From: Natronococcus occultus SP4
Lineage (GTDB): Archaea > Halobacteriota > Halobacteria > Halobacteriales > Natrialbaceae
Direction of reading: 5' to 3'
NCBI RefSeq assembly: GCF_000328685.1
Contig: NC_019974.1
Location: forward strand, 859,001-923,000
DNA length: 64,000 bases
The notes below the pieces were generated by a model. It was given only the letters and a program-made list of their open reading frames with translations, did not search any database and had not been told where the DNA came from. Below, one piece after another: positions 50,525-60,052 of the stretch. A program made the position numbers and the translations under genes. Every line of letters begins with the position of its first letter. Within the stretch, counting starts at the first letter, position 1.

Positions 50525-51934
50525 ATGGCAGTCGAAGCTAACGCAACGTTGCTCTACATCGTCGTCGGCTACCTGATCGTGATGCTCGGCGTCGGGGCCT
50601 GGGCCTACGGGAAGACCGAGACCGCCGAGGACTTCATGGTCGCCGGCCGGAGCCTCGGCGCGGTGGTCATCGCGGGAACGCTGATGGCGACGTGGATGGG
50701 CTCCGGGACGGTCACCGGGGGCGCAAACTCCATTGCGTACGACAACGGGTTGTGGCCCGCGCTCCTCTTCGGAACGGCTGCACTCATCGGCATCGGGATC
50801 CTGAAAGCGCTCGCGCCCCGGATCCGCGGGTTCGACAAGCTGACGGTTCCCGAAATGATCGAGGAGGAACTCGGGCGAGAAGGCCGTATCATTAGCCTGG
50901 TCGTTATCGCCTTCGCGTACGTCGGCATCGTCTCCTACCAGTTCATCGGCCTCGGGTTCGTCCTGAACGTCACGACCGGAATTTCTGTCACGCAGGGGAC
51001 GATCATCGGGACGGTCGTCATCATCGCGCTGGCAGCGATGGGCGGACTCATGTCCGTCGCGTACACCGACGCGATCAGCGCCTTTCTGATGCTGATCGGA
51101 CTCGTCGTCGCCGTCCCGTTCGTCGTCCTCAACGCCGGTGGCGTCGAGGGGATCGCGGCGAACGTCCCCGAGACCCACTTCGATGCGCTCGGGAATCTCT
51201 CTTTCCTGCAGTTTTTCGCGCTGTGGGCCCCTCCGCTCCTGTTGATTCTCGCCGACCAGAACATGTACCAGCGGATCATCGCTGGCGAAAGCGACGAGGG
51301 AACGAACACCGGGTTGATCGCCTGGTTCGTCGGGGTTGCAGCGGCCATGACGCTCGTTCCAGTGATCGCGTTCGCGTCGAGAGCGATGTTTCCGGAACTC
51401 GATCCTGGGATGGCGCTGATCGCGACGACGACCGAGATTCCGGTCTGGGTCGGTGGCATTCTCCTCGCGGCCGCGGCGGCGTTTATTATTACAACCGGTA
51501 GCTCCTACCTGTTGTCCGCCTGTACGAACCTCTCGCAGGACCTCTACAAGGGGTTCATCAATCCGAACGCCTCGGACCAACGGGTCTTCTGGCTGACGCG
51601 GCTCTTCGTGATCGTGCTCGGCGTCTTTGCGTTCGTCCTCGGACAGTACTTCCCGACCATTCTCGAGGTCCAGATGTATTCGTATACGGCCTACGGTGCT
51701 GCGATCACGCCGCCACTCCTGGCGATCTTCCTGATGCGTGATCGGCTGACGAAGCGCGGCGGTCTCACCGGAATGATCGTCGGTGCGCTGCTTGCGGTGA
51801 CGTGGGATACGGTACTCGCGAGTCCCTACGGACTGGACGCGGTGATCGTTGCCGCACCCGTCGGTGGACTGCTCATCGTCGCCGTTAGCTATCTCACAAC
51901 CGACACGTCGACTCCGACCGCGAGTCGTACCTGA
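50525..51934 (+). CDS. Sodium:solute symporter (SSS family)
   Basis: A 469-residue membrane carrier with about 13 helices of the LeuT-fold SSS type. DFMVAGRSLGAVVIAGTLMATW and GSGTVTGGANSIAYDNGLWP near the N-terminus, and DQNMYQRIIAGESDEG in the middle, are typical. SSYLLSACTNLSQDLYKGF matches the SSS consensus for the sodium-site helix. It could import proline, pantothenate, urea-like or creatine-like compounds; the divergent creatinase-like gene favours an amidino or cyclic amino compound. The exact substrate is unknown. Confidence 0.88.
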   Translation: MAVEANATLLYIVVGYLIVMLGVGAWAYGKTETAEDFMVAGRSLGAVVIAGTLMATWMGSGTVTGGANSIAYDNGLWPALLFGTAALIGIGILKALAPRIRGFDKLTVPEMIEEELGREGRIISLVVIAFAYVGIVSYQFIGLGFVLNVTTGISVTQGTIIGTVVIIALAAMGGLMSVAYTDAISAFLMLIGLVVAVPFVVLNAGGVEGIAANVPETHFDALGNLSFLQFFALWAPPLLLILADQNMYQRIIAGESDEGTNTGLIAWFVGVAAAMTLVPVIAFASRAMFPELDPGMALIATTTEIPVWVGGILLAAAAAFIITTGSSYLLSACTNLSQDLYKGFINPNASDQRVFWLTRLFVIVLGVFAFVLGQYFPTILEVQMYSYTAYGAAITPPLLAIFLMRDRLTKRGGLTGMIVGALLAVTWDTVLASPYGLDAVIVAAPVGGLLIVAVSYLTTDTSTPTASRT

Positions 51935-52013
51935 CGGAAACGACAGCCCATCGAGAACTGCAGGGTTTCCGGACTGAACACCCCGAAACGAGTGTTCTAC
52001 ACTCGAGGGTCCG

Positions 52014-52571
52014 TCACCGGTCTTCTTTTTCCCCGCGATCCTTCGTCACGGTCCGATCCCCGTGGGGTGGTGCCTCCTCGGTGTCCGGGTGGCGTTCGTC
52101 GCCGGCTTCGTCCATCTCCTCGGTTTCGGGCTCGAGGGCCTCGCCGGAGCGGCCCTCCTCGTCCGGGAGGTCGTCGGCCGGTTCCGTCCCCTGTCCGACC
52201 TCGCGCTGTTCGCCCCACGATTCCGACTCCTCGCCGGTGCTCTCGTCGCGTTCGATCACCGGCTCGCTCTCGACGTCCTCGACGTCGTCGGCGTTCGCAG
52301 CGGCGTCGGGTTCCGCGCCGCCGTCGTCGCCAGCCCGCTCGAGCTGAACCGTCCCGTCGGTGATCCCGCCGATATCGTCCTCGCCGAACGAGACGGTATT
52401 CTCGGCGTCGTCGACGTTCTGGCCGAGTGCACCTCTAAGCGCATCGGTCGCGTCGGGGTCGCGGTCGATCTCGGCCGTCGCTCCCTCGACGGAGGCGACG
52501 ACGCCGACCCGCTCCCCGTCCGCAGTCTCGACTGGTTTGCCGACGTCGTCCTCAGTGAGTTGGGTTCCCAT
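52014..52571 (-). CDS. PRC-barrel-like protein with long acidic tail
   Basis: A 185-residue protein. Residues 1-75 form a PRC-barrel-like strand set (LTEDDVGKPVETADGERVGVVA, in part). The rest is a disordered Asp/Glu/Gly tail. In archaea PRC-barrel proteins bind RNA-processing or division factors, but no partner is clear here. The start at 52571 (MGTQLTEDDVG) is chosen because the longer frame upstream reads as unrelated Arg/Ser-rich sequence. It is 82 bp downstream of the kinase gene, same strand. Confidence 0.7.
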   Translation of the reverse strand: MGTQLTEDDVGKPVETADGERVGVVASVEGATAEIDRDPDATDALRGALGQNVDDAENTVSFGEDDIGGITDGTVQLERAGDDGGAEPDAAANADDVEDVESEPVIERDESTGEESESWGEQREVGQGTEPADDLPDEEGRSGEALEPETEEMDEAGDERHPDTEEAPPHGDRTVTKDRGEKEDR

Positions 52572-52653
52572 AGGCACACTAGCGGTGAGCGGGAAAAACG
52601 GCCAATGCCTGCACTCGCGGGGCCGCGGAGCCGTCGGTCGGAGACCCCGCTCG

Positions 52654-53466
52654 TCAGCGCTGACGACCCAGATCCGCCGCCTTCTCGATCTCGCTTCGCA
52701 GCGTCGTCGAGTCGAACTCGTGGTCGGGCCGCAGCCGGACGAAATCCAGGAACCGACGCGCCGACAGCAGCGTCTCCGGATCGTACACCGAGAGGGCCGC
52801 CGACACAGCCTCCCGGGGTCCGAGCCGTGGTTCCAGTACCGCGAGCGCACAGGCCAGGTCGTAGGCGGTCGTCTCCTCGACCCTGTCGGCGTGGACGCTG
52901 GTCGCGTCGATGAAGTAGAGCTCGCCGCCGCGAAGCAGGATGTTCTCGGCTCGCAGGTCACCGTGGGCCATGTCGTGGTCGTGCAGCGTCGCCAGCATCT
53001 CGAAGAGCTCGCCAGCCTGCGCGGCGACGACCGCGTCGGAGGTCTCCCCGAGCGTCTTGAATTCCGGGAGGTACTCGAGAACGAGGACGCCCAACCCGTT
53101 GACCTCGAAGGCGTCGATCGGGCGGGGCGCGTTGATGCCGATCTCGCGCATCCGTCGGGTCGCCTCGTACTCGTGTTCGACCATCTCTCGGGGCGTGTCG
53201 AACCGGTCGAAAAACCCCTCGGTACCCGAGGAGAAGGCGCCGACGTTGCGCCCGGTCGTCAACAGGGCGTGGACCAGCGCGTTCTGCCGGGAGACGATCT
53301 TGACGAACCACTCCTCGTCGATGACACACGGGGTCGACAGCCAGTTGTCGGCCTCGAGGAACTCGACGCGGACGTCCTCGCGGCCGTACCGATCCGCCAG
53401 CGTCCGGACGACGCGCTCGATGCGGTTCCACTCGACGGTTCCGCGAGCGAGCTGGCGGATGTCCAT
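52654..53466 (-). CDS. RIO-like protein kinase or kinase-fold protein
   Basis: A 270-residue protein with an atypical kinase fold. The Lys of VKIVSRQNAL is probably the ATP-binding one, MAHGDLRAENILL is the catalytic loop with Asp, and LYFIDATSVHADR replaces DFG with DAT, as in several RIO and Bud32-type kinases. The hinge-like LVLEYLPEFKT precedes these. It may phosphorylate proteins or small molecules; the substrate is unknown. It is same-strand with the PRC-barrel gene. Confidence 0.8.
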   Translation of the reverse strand: MDIRQLARGTVEWNRIERVVRTLADRYGREDVRVEFLEADNWLSTPCVIDEEWFVKIVSRQNALVHALLTTGRNVGAFSSGTEGFFDRFDTPREMVEHEYEATRRMREIGINAPRPIDAFEVNGLGVLVLEYLPEFKTLGETSDAVVAAQAGELFEMLATLHDHDMAHGDLRAENILLRGGELYFIDATSVHADRVEETTAYDLACALAVLEPRLGPREAVSAALSVYDPETLLSARRFLDFVRLRPDHEFDSTTLRSEIEKAADLGRQR

Positions 53467-53618
53467 ACCTCGAACGGAGGACGCATAGCGTTAAATGCCT
53501 CTCGAACTGTCGCCGTCGAGACCTGTTCTCGGGGCGGCTGTCGGGCGTCGACGCCGGTCGCGGCCGGACCGTCGGAACAACATTATTATCAGCAGTGCTA
53601 CGGTACGATTCGGTATTC

Positions 53619-54842
53619 ATGGACGCTGTCGACGATCTCGGCGACGCGATCGACGCGACGCGGAACTTCCTGACGCCAGTTCGAGCGGGGCTGTGGCTTC
53701 GGCTGGCGATCCTCGCGCTGTTCGTCGGTGGGTTCGGGAGCGGAGCCCAGTCAGCTCTGTCGGGTGACGCCGGTCCGATGGCCGAGCAGGCGCCTGGCCC
53801 CGGCCTCGAGGACGTCCCCGAAGAGGCGCTGCTTGCCGTCGCCGTAGCGGTCGGCTTCCTGCTTCTGTTGTGGCTCGGCTACGCGTTCGTCGCGGCTATC
53901 ATGGAGTTCGTCTTCATCGAGTCGCTTCGCTCCGAGGACGTCCGCGTGCGACGGTACTCGAACGCGAACGTGGGGCGCGGGATCCGGCTGTTCGGGTTTC
54001 GGGTGGCGCTGATCGCCGTCGCCGGGGTCGTCGGCGCGACACCCGTCCTCCTGTCGATCTTCGGGGTCGGGACGATCGACGGCGGGACGGCCGCGGTCGG
54101 CGTCGCCGCCCTGTTCGCGACCGGCGTCTACCTCGTCTACGCCGTCGTCAACCGCTTCACCTCGGAGTTCGTCGCGCCCGTCATGCTGCTCGAGGACCGC
54201 GGGGTGCTCTCGGCGTGGCGTCGGTTCTGGGGCACGTTTCGGACGAACTGGCTCGAGTACGTCGTCTACCTCGTGCTCGTCTGGATCATCCAGGCCGCAG
54301 TCGGGATCGCCGTCAGCATTCTCACGCTGATCGCCGGGATCGTGGTCGCGATCCCGTTCGTCGTCCTCGCGGTCCTGCTGTTCACCCTCGGCGATATCGG
54401 CGCCGTCCTCGCCGCGGTGGTGTTGCTCGTCGCCGTCCTCGGGTTCGTCCTCGTCGCGTTGCTGATCCAGGTGCCCGTCGTCTCCTACTTCAAGTACTAC
54501 GCGCTGTTGTTGCTCGGGGATACGAACGCCGACCTCGATCTAATCCCCGACCAGCGGGCGTCGATCCGGGCCGACGGCGGCGAGGATGCGTTCGAGTCCG
54601 GTCGATCGGAGTCGGGCCAGCCAGCCGGGACGGAACGGGACCGGGAATCGGACGAGCCCGAACGCGACGAGAACGATGCGAGCGATGAGAGCGACTGGAC
54701 GGACGACTACGGCTGGAACGACGACGAGGACGAGATCGACGACTGGGACGACGTCGGCTGGGGTGAGGAGAACGACCGTGATCGCGACGATCACGCGGAC
54801 GGTGACGACGCCGAGGACGACGACCGGGACCGCAGCTGGTAG
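53619..54842 (+). CDS. Multi-pass membrane protein with acidic C-terminal tail
   Basis: A 407-residue protein with about six or seven membrane helices (LLAVAVAVGFLLLLWLGYAF, VALIAVAGVVGATPVLLSI, GVAALFATGVYLVYAVV, YVVYLVLVWIIQAAVGIAV, IVVAIPFVVLAVLLF, VLLVAVLGFVLVALLI). A tail of about 90 residues, mostly Asp and Glu, follows from about residue 315. The start at 53619 (MDAVDDLGDAI) is chosen over one 24 bp upstream. The haloarchaeal family is familiar but without known function. Confidence 0.72.
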   Translation: MDAVDDLGDAIDATRNFLTPVRAGLWLRLAILALFVGGFGSGAQSALSGDAGPMAEQAPGPGLEDVPEEALLAVAVAVGFLLLLWLGYAFVAAIMEFVFIESLRSEDVRVRRYSNANVGRGIRLFGFRVALIAVAGVVGATPVLLSIFGVGTIDGGTAAVGVAALFATGVYLVYAVVNRFTSEFVAPVMLLEDRGVLSAWRRFWGTFRTNWLEYVVYLVLVWIIQAAVGIAVSILTLIAGIVVAIPFVVLAVLLFTLGDIGAVLAAVVLLVAVLGFVLVALLIQVPVVSYFKYYALLLLGDTNADLDLIPDQRASIRADGGEDAFESGRSESGQPAGTERDRESDEPERDENDASDESDWTDDYGWNDDEDEIDDWDDVGWGEENDRDRDDHADGDDAEDDDRDRSW

Positions 54843-54866
54843 CGTAGTTGATCATTTTTCCGGAGC

Positions 54867-54875
54867 GTTTATTCC
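54867..54875 (+). promoter_or_regulatory. TATA box of the acyl-CoA dehydrogenase gene
   Basis: GTTTATTCC is centred 29 nt before the ATG at 54899, the leaderless spacing, which fixes the start there rather than at the upstream in-frame codon near 54848. Confidence 0.5.
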
Positions 54876-54898
54876 GGGGCCCATGGCAAGTATTGCAC

Positions 54899-56041
54899 AT
54901 GGAGTTCGAGCTACCGGACGAACACCGGATGATTCAGGAGACGGTCAGGGAGTTCTGCCAGGGTGAGATCGAGCCGATCGCCCAGGAGATCGAGGACGAA
55001 CACCGGTTCCCCGAGGATATCTTCGATCAGCTCGCCGAGCTGGATATGATGGGCGTTCCCATCTCCGAGGAGTACGGCGGGCTCGGTGGCGACACCTTGA
55101 TGTACTCGCTGGTCGCCGAAGAGATCGGCCGGGTCTCGGGCTCGGTGGGTCTTTCCTACGTCGCCCACATCTCGCTGGCCTCGAAGCCGATCGAGCTGTT
55201 CGGTACCCCCGAACAGAAGGAGCGCTGGCTGCGCCCGCTCGCGGAGGGCGAGTACATGGGCGGCTGGGCGCTGACCGAACCCAGCAGCGGCTCGGACGCC
55301 TCCGACATGGACACCGTCGCTGAGAAAGACGGCGACGAGTGGGTCATAAACGGCACCAAGCAGTTCATCACGAACGCCTCCGAGGCGGGCTCGGTGCTGG
55401 TCAAGGCCGTCACCGACCCCGGCGCCGGCTACGACGGGATCTCGACGTTCATCGTCGACCCCCGTGAGGACGACGGGTTCGAGGTGACGACGATCTGGGA
55501 CAAGATGGGACTGAACGCCTCCCCGACCTGCGAGATCCAACTCGAGGACGTCCGCTTGTCCGAGGATCGCCTGCTCGGCGAGGAGGGCGAGGGGTGGAAC
55601 CAGACCAAAAAGACCCTCGACGGCGGCCGGATCTCGATCGCGGCACTGTCGACGGGGCTGGCCCAGGGTGCCTACGAGCACGCCAAGGCCTACAGCCAGG
55701 AGCGCGAGCAGTTCGGCCAGCCGATCTCGGAGTTCGACGCCGTCCGCGACAAGGTCGTCGACATGCACCGCAAGACCGAACGCGCGCGCTTGCTCACCCA
55801 TCAGGCGGCCTACCGCTACGATCAGGGCGAGCCCGTCACCCGCGAGTCGGCGCTGGCGAAGCTAGACGCCAGCGAGGCCGCCCGCGAGGTCGCCGAGGAC
55901 GCCGTTCAGGTGCTCGGTGGCTATGGGTACACGACCGACTTCGCGCCCCAGCGGTTCTACCGGGACGCCAAGCTGATGGAGATCGGCGAGGGAACCAGCG
56001 AGATTCAACACCTCGTCATCGGCCGCGAGCTCGGACTGTAG
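54899..56041 (+). CDS. Acyl-CoA dehydrogenase
   Basis: This 380-residue FAD enzyme introduces a double bond at C2-C3 of acyl-CoA in the breakdown of fatty or branched-chain acids. The N-terminal helices start MEFELPDEHRMIQETVREF, then GWALTEPSSGSDASDM binds FAD, and GRISIAALSTGLAQGAYEHA follows. The end MEIGEGTSEIQHLVIGREL carries the catalytic-type Glu region. The chain length is not identifiable. It is 3 bp before a small membrane protein gene and almost certainly co-transcribed. Confidence 0.93.
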   Translation: MEFELPDEHRMIQETVREFCQGEIEPIAQEIEDEHRFPEDIFDQLAELDMMGVPISEEYGGLGGDTLMYSLVAEEIGRVSGSVGLSYVAHISLASKPIELFGTPEQKERWLRPLAEGEYMGGWALTEPSSGSDASDMDTVAEKDGDEWVINGTKQFITNASEAGSVLVKAVTDPGAGYDGISTFIVDPREDDGFEVTTIWDKMGLNASPTCEIQLEDVRLSEDRLLGEEGEGWNQTKKTLDGGRISIAALSTGLAQGAYEHAKAYSQEREQFGQPISEFDAVRDKVVDMHRKTERARLLTHQAAYRYDQGEPVTRESALAKLDASEAAREVAEDAVQVLGGYGYTTDFAPQRFYRDAKLMEIGEGTSEIQHLVIGRELGL

Positions 56042-56044
56042 GCG

Positions 56045-56257
56045 ATGCTCGCGATCGCCGTCGGCGTCGTCTTTCTGACGGTCGGGCTCGTCGGGGTCGG
56101 GTACGCGCCCGCGATCGTCGAGGCCCAGCGCCGGGAGGGGATGACGCCGTTCGATGACAGCGAGCTCGAGGAGTCGGATCGGGTGACGGTGACGCGGGCT
56201 ACCGGCGCCGTCGCCGCCCTGATCGGACTCGCCTTGCTCGGCTACGGACTCGTGTAG
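56045..56257 (+). CDS. Small two-helix membrane protein
   Basis: A 70-residue protein with helices AIAVGVVFLTVGLVGVGYAP and TGAVAALIGLALLGYGLV around an acidic loop. It begins 3 bp after the acyl-CoA dehydrogenase stop, so they form one transcript. Function unknown. Confidence 0.7.
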   Translation: MLAIAVGVVFLTVGLVGVGYAPAIVEAQRREGMTPFDDSELEESDRVTVTRATGAVAALIGLALLGYGLV

Positions 56258-56285
56258 GGACCGCCGTCGAGTCGCGTCGATCGAA

Positions 56286-56810
56286 TCAAAAACGTCGGAA
56301 CAGTCCGAGGACGGCCGAGGCCGTCGAACGATCGGTACGCTCCTCGACACGCTCCCGGTGGGCCCGCGTCAGCCGCGTCACGACCGCGTAGCTCGAGATC
56401 GACAGCACCACGGCGATCAGCACGTTGCCGACGAGCAGCTGTCTGATCGCGGCGCCGGCGACCTCGGTGAGCGAGCCCTCGGCGAGCGCCGCGGTCGTCT
56501 CGTCCGGGCGGAGCGAGCCGGTTCCGAGGGCGACGCCGCCGAGCTGGTAGCTCGCGACGTAGACGGCCGGCTTGATGACGGGGTTGAGAACGGCGATGGC
56601 GGCGACGACGGCGGCCTTACTGATCCAGGACTTCCAGGCCGCGAGCCCGGCGAGCAGGCCGACGCCGAGCCCGCCCGAGGGAAGCGCCGTCACGAGAATG
56701 CCGATCGCGAAGCTCAGTCCAATCTCGTGGGGCGTATGTTCCTCGCGGAAAGCGGTCGTCAGCTTCCCGCGGACGCGGTCGCGGTACCGGGCGAGCCGTT
56801 CTCGGATCAC
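56286..56810 (-). CDS. DUF2062 family membrane protein
   Basis: A 174-residue protein with the DUF2062 pattern: basic N-terminal helix (RERLARYRDRVRGKL), HTPHEIGLSFAIGILVTALP, then GGLGVGLLAGLAAWKSWISK and AAIAVLNPVIKPAVYVASY, and a C-terminal helix LLVGNVLIAVVLSISSYAV. It is found near diverse membrane functions; the role is unknown. It is convergent with the small membrane gene. Confidence 0.82.
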   Translation of the reverse strand: MIRERLARYRDRVRGKLTTAFREEHTPHEIGLSFAIGILVTALPSGGLGVGLLAGLAAWKSWISKAAVVAAIAVLNPVIKPAVYVASYQLGGVALGTGSLRPDETTAALAEGSLTEVAGAAIRQLLVGNVLIAVVLSISSYAVVTRLTRAHRERVEERTDRSTASAVLGLFRRF

Positions 56811-56894
56811 GCTCTGTGGATCGGTCCGTCCGGCCGGACAAAAGGATATCGACGCGCGTCTACCAGTCTCAACACGGGGCGATGTCCTCGGTGA

Positions 56895-58151
56895 TCAGGG
56901 GAAGCTCCCGGCTTCCTCGAAGGCGCCGGCGACCCGCTCGATCGCGACGACGTACGCTGCGGTCCGGGGGTTCTGAATGTCGTTCTCCTCGATCGTCTCG
57001 ACGAGGGCGTCGAAGGCGTCGACGATGTGGTCCTCGAGCTCCTCGTTGACCTTCTCTTCCGACCAGTAGAACCGCTGGCGGTTCTGGACCCACTCGAAGT
57101 ACGAGACGGTGACGCCACCGGCGTTCGCGAGGATGTCCGGGATCACGAAGACGTCGTCCTCGGCGAGGATGGCGTCGGCCTCCGGGGTGAGCGGGCCGTT
57201 GGCGGCCTCCGAGACGACGTCGGCCGAGACGTCCTCGGCGAGGTCGGCGTCGATCGCGTTCTCGAGGGCCGCGGGGATCAGCAGGTCGACGTCCAGCGTC
57301 AGGACGTCCTCGTTGGTGAGTTCCTCCTCGCTTTCCTCGTAGCCGACGATGCTGCCGGTCTCGTTTTTGTGTTCCTTCGCGGCGACCGGGTCGAAGCCGT
57401 CGGCGTTGTAGATCCCGCCGCTAGAGTCGCTGGCGGCGACGACGGTCGCGCCCATCTCGTCGATCAGCTTCGCCGCGATCCAGCCGGCGTTCCCGTATCC
57501 CTGGACCGCGACGGTCGCGTCCTCGAGGTCCTTCTCGAGGTAGTCGAAGGCCTCGCGGGCCGCGATCACCGTCGAGCGCCCGGTCGCCTCGACGCGGCCC
57601 TCGCTGCCGCCGCTGGCGAGGTTCTTTCCCGTGACGACGCCCGGCTCGGTGGTGTTCTCTAAGGTCTCGTAGGTGTCTTTGATCCAGTTCATCTCCCGCT
57701 GGCCCGTGTTCACGTCGGGGGCCGGGATATCCCGGTCCTCGCCGACCAGCGGGCGCAGCTCTTTCGCGAACGCACGGGTGAGCCGCTCGAGTTCGGCTTC
57801 GGAGTAGTCGCTGGGGTTGACGACGATCCCGCCCTTCCCGCCGCCGTAGGGGATGTCGACGGTCGCACACTTGTAGACCATCCAGCCCGATAGCGCCTTC
57901 ACCTCGTCGCGGTTGACCTCCGGGTGGTAGCGGATCCCCCCCTTGTAGGGGCCGCGGTCGCCGTTGAACTGCGAGCGGAAGGCTTTGAACCGCTCGAGCG
58001 AGCCGTCGTCGCGCTCGATGGTGAGGTTGGTCTCGAGGACGCGCTCGGGATGTTTGAGCCGCTCGAGGACGTCGTCGTCGACGTCGAGGTAGGCGGCAGC
58101 CTCGTCGATCTGTGATTGGAGACTCTCGAATGGGTTCGCCTGCCCGGTCAT
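56895..58151 (-). CDS. gdh: Glutamate dehydrogenase
   Basis: This 418-residue hexameric enzyme interconverts glutamate and 2-oxoglutarate plus ammonia. The catalytic region has [29 protein letters not shown] with the catalytic Lys, and [16 protein letters not shown]. The Rossmann domain starts at [18 protein letters not shown]. The length and motifs fit haloarchaeal GdhB-type enzymes. Cofactor preference cannot be read with certainty. Same strand as the DUF2062 gene. Confidence 0.95.
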   Translation of the reverse strand: MTGQANPFESLQSQIDEAAAYLDVDDDVLERLKHPERVLETNLTIERDDGSLERFKAFRSQFNGDRGPYKGGIRYHPEVNRDEVKALSGWMVYKCATVDIPYGGGKGGIVVNPSDYSEAELERLTRAFAKELRPLVGEDRDIPAPDVNTGQREMNWIKDTYETLENTTEPGVVTGKNLASGGSEGRVEATGRSTVIAAREAFDYLEKDLEDATVAVQGYGNAGWIAAKLIDEMGATVVAASDSSGGIYNADGFDPVAAKEHKNETGSIVGYEESEEELTNEDVLTLDVDLLIPAALENAIDADLAEDVSADVVSEAANGPLTPEADAILAEDDVFVIPDILANAGGVTVSYFEWVQNRQRFYWSEEKVNEELEDHIVDAFDALVETIEENDIQNPRTAAYVVAIERVAGAFEEAGSFP

Positions 58152-58223
58152 AAGAGGTATGTTTCGGCGACTGGTGGATAAACGTAGCGAATACCAGTCA
58201 CAATTTAATGCGTCTGAGATATT

Positions 58224-59105
58224 TTAGGACGTTTTAGGTCCTTTGTCGAATTCGGCCGACACCTCCGCTCGCTCCAGGATCCGCTCGGCCTGAGCGATCA
58301 GCGGCGCGTCGATCATCTCGCCGTCGACCTCGAAGACGCCCCGTCCCTCCGTGTCGGCCTCACGGGCGGCCTCGAGGACGCGTCGGGCCCAGTCGACGTC
58401 CTTGGCGTCGGGGGTAAAAGCCTCGTTGATCGGTCCGACCTGCGCGGGGTGGATCGCGAGCTTGCCGTCGTACCCCAGCTGCACCGAGGTGGCCGCGTCC
58501 TCGCGCAGCCGCTGTTCGTCGTCGAAGTCGGTCACCAGCGTGTCGATCGCCTCGACCTCGCGGGCTGCGGCGACGAGGACGACCCGCTGGCGGGCGTAAG
58601 ACACCTCGGTCCCGTCCCGGGTCCGGGTCGCGCCGAGATCCGCGGCCAGATCCTCTGCCCCGAAGACGAGCGCGTCGGTCGCGTCGGCGGCGGCGATCTC
58701 CGGGGCTGCAAGCACGCCCGCGGCGTTCTCGAGCAGCGCCAGCACGGGACGGGTGAGACCCCGCTCGGCGAGGCCGTCGGCCAGCTCGCGGACGTCCGCG
58801 GCCGTCGTCGCCTTCGGGAGCATGACGCTGTCGAGACGAAGCGAGTCGGTGTCGGCGCCCGCGAGCGCGTCGAGATCGCGCTCGATCGCATCGGACGTGG
58901 CGTTGACCCGAACGCAGACCTCGGGCTCGGGTTCGAACGTGGGGTCGGCAAGCACCTCGCGGACGGCCTCGCGGGCCTCGTCCTTGCGACCCGGGGAGAC
59001 CGCGTCCTCGAGGTCGAACACGATCACGTCGGCGCCGGCGTCGGGCGCCTTTCGGAGCATCTCCGGACGGTCGCCCGGCGTAAACAGCAGACTTCGGCGT
59101 ACCAT
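58224..59105 (-). CDS. citE: CitE-like HpcH/HpaI aldolase family lyase
   Basis: This 293-residue TIM-barrel protein belongs to the citrate lyase beta subunit group, which in archaea may cleave malyl-CoA or citramalyl-CoA. Motifs: RSLLFTPGDRPEML at the start, VIVFDLEDAVSP with the metal Glu/Asp, VCVRVNAT, LVFGAEDLAADLG and GYDGKLAIHPAQV. The start at 59105 (MVRRSLLFTP) is conserved. No citrate lyase alpha or gamma gene is adjacent, so real citrate lyase activity is unlikely. Confidence 0.88.
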   Translation of the reverse strand: MVRRSLLFTPGDRPEMLRKAPDAGADVIVFDLEDAVSPGRKDEAREAVREVLADPTFEPEPEVCVRVNATSDAIERDLDALAGADTDSLRLDSVMLPKATTAADVRELADGLAERGLTRPVLALLENAAGVLAAPEIAAADATDALVFGAEDLAADLGATRTRDGTEVSYARQRVVLVAAAREVEAIDTLVTDFDDEQRLREDAATSVQLGYDGKLAIHPAQVGPINEAFTPDAKDVDWARRVLEAAREADTEGRGVFEVDGEMIDAPLIAQAERILERAEVSAEFDKGPKTS

Positions 59106-59187
59106 ACCTGCGTGTGTGCGGACCGACACTGTGAATGTGGGGGTCCGATCGTGTCGCCCCGTCTCCGACCGCGGCGTCGCGACGGAG

Positions 59188-59841
59188 TCAGGCCTCCAGA
59201 ATCGAGTCGAGGAGTTTCGTCTGGGCGGCACCGAGGTGTTCCGAGAACGTCGACCGTGAGATCCCGATCGCCGCGGCGACGTCGCCCGCGTTCGCCCGCT
59301 TCGGGTACTCGAAGTACCCCATCTCGTGGGCAGTCTCGAGAACCTCCCGCTGGCGGTCGGTCAGCTGACTCCGATCGACAAGCGCCAGGTCGGCCGACTC
59401 GTCCTCGCCGGTACGCAGCAGCTGCTGGAGCTCGACCCCGTCGAACCGCTCGCGGAGCCGCCCGACGATCGCCGACAGCGTCTCGACGTCGGTGGCGCGG
59501 ACGGTCAGATACAGCGCCCCTTCTTCGGCCCGGATCGACGAGACCGGCGTTCCCTCGACCTCGACGAGTTCGCAGGCACAGGCGTCGTCGATCGGTCGGT
59601 CGAACCGGTAGACGTCGCCGTGTTCGTTCGAGGAGATCCGGGACAGCTCGACCCCAACCACCTCGTCGTCGAGCGGTGTCGGCTCGCCCCCGATCGAGAA
59701 CTCTTCGACCGGTGGTGCCTCCCCGCCTACGGGCGAGGACCGGGAAACGTCCTCGATCGACTCACCGGTAGCGCTCGTGGCGCGGGCGACCGGACAGTTC
59801 TCCGGGTCGGAAAGGACGACCGTGGCAGACAATCCACTCAT
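59188..59841 (-). CDS. HTH_10 regulator, first copy of a duplicated module
   Basis: A 217-residue regulator. The N-terminal sensor part carries ENCPVARAT, matching EACPIARFS in the copy at 60765, and a CAC pair in DDACACEL. The C-terminal HTH_10 is TDRQREVLETAHEMGYFEYP, then AIGISRSTFSEHLGAAQTKLL. Divergent from the small zinc ribbon at 60053 (211 bp apart). The arrangement recurs at 60765/61530, so this is a duplicated regulator-plus-zinc-ribbon module. The signal is unknown; conserved cysteines hint at redox or metal sensing. Confidence 0.83.
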   Translation of the reverse strand: MSGLSATVVLSDPENCPVARATSATGESIEDVSRSSPVGGEAPPVEEFSIGGEPTPLDDEVVGVELSRISSNEHGDVYRFDRPIDDACACELVEVEGTPVSSIRAEEGALYLTVRATDVETLSAIVGRLRERFDGVELQQLLRTGEDESADLALVDRSQLTDRQREVLETAHEMGYFEYPKRANAGDVAAAIGISRSTFSEHLGAAQTKLLDSILEA

Positions 59842-59977
59842 ACCCGATCGTTCGTTACGGACCCGCATTACTTCGGCCGTCGGTTCCCATCCCATGAAAA
59901 GAAGGGGAGAGCTTCGGGTCCACGCGGTCGGATCGGACGGTCCCCCGCGGCCGCGGTTCGAGCCGAACTCGACATTC

Positions 59978-59986
59978 TCTTAAACC
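59978..59986 (+). promoter_or_regulatory. TATA box of the zinc ribbon at 60053
   Basis: TCTTAAACC is the best TATA match in the gap; it lies too close to an upstream in-frame ATG at 59996, which supports the start at 60053. Confidence 0.45.
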
Positions 59987-60052
59987 TACCCGGATATGTT
60001 GGAGGCGACGACTTCCCTACCGCGAGCCAGCGTTTACAGGAGCACACGAGGA

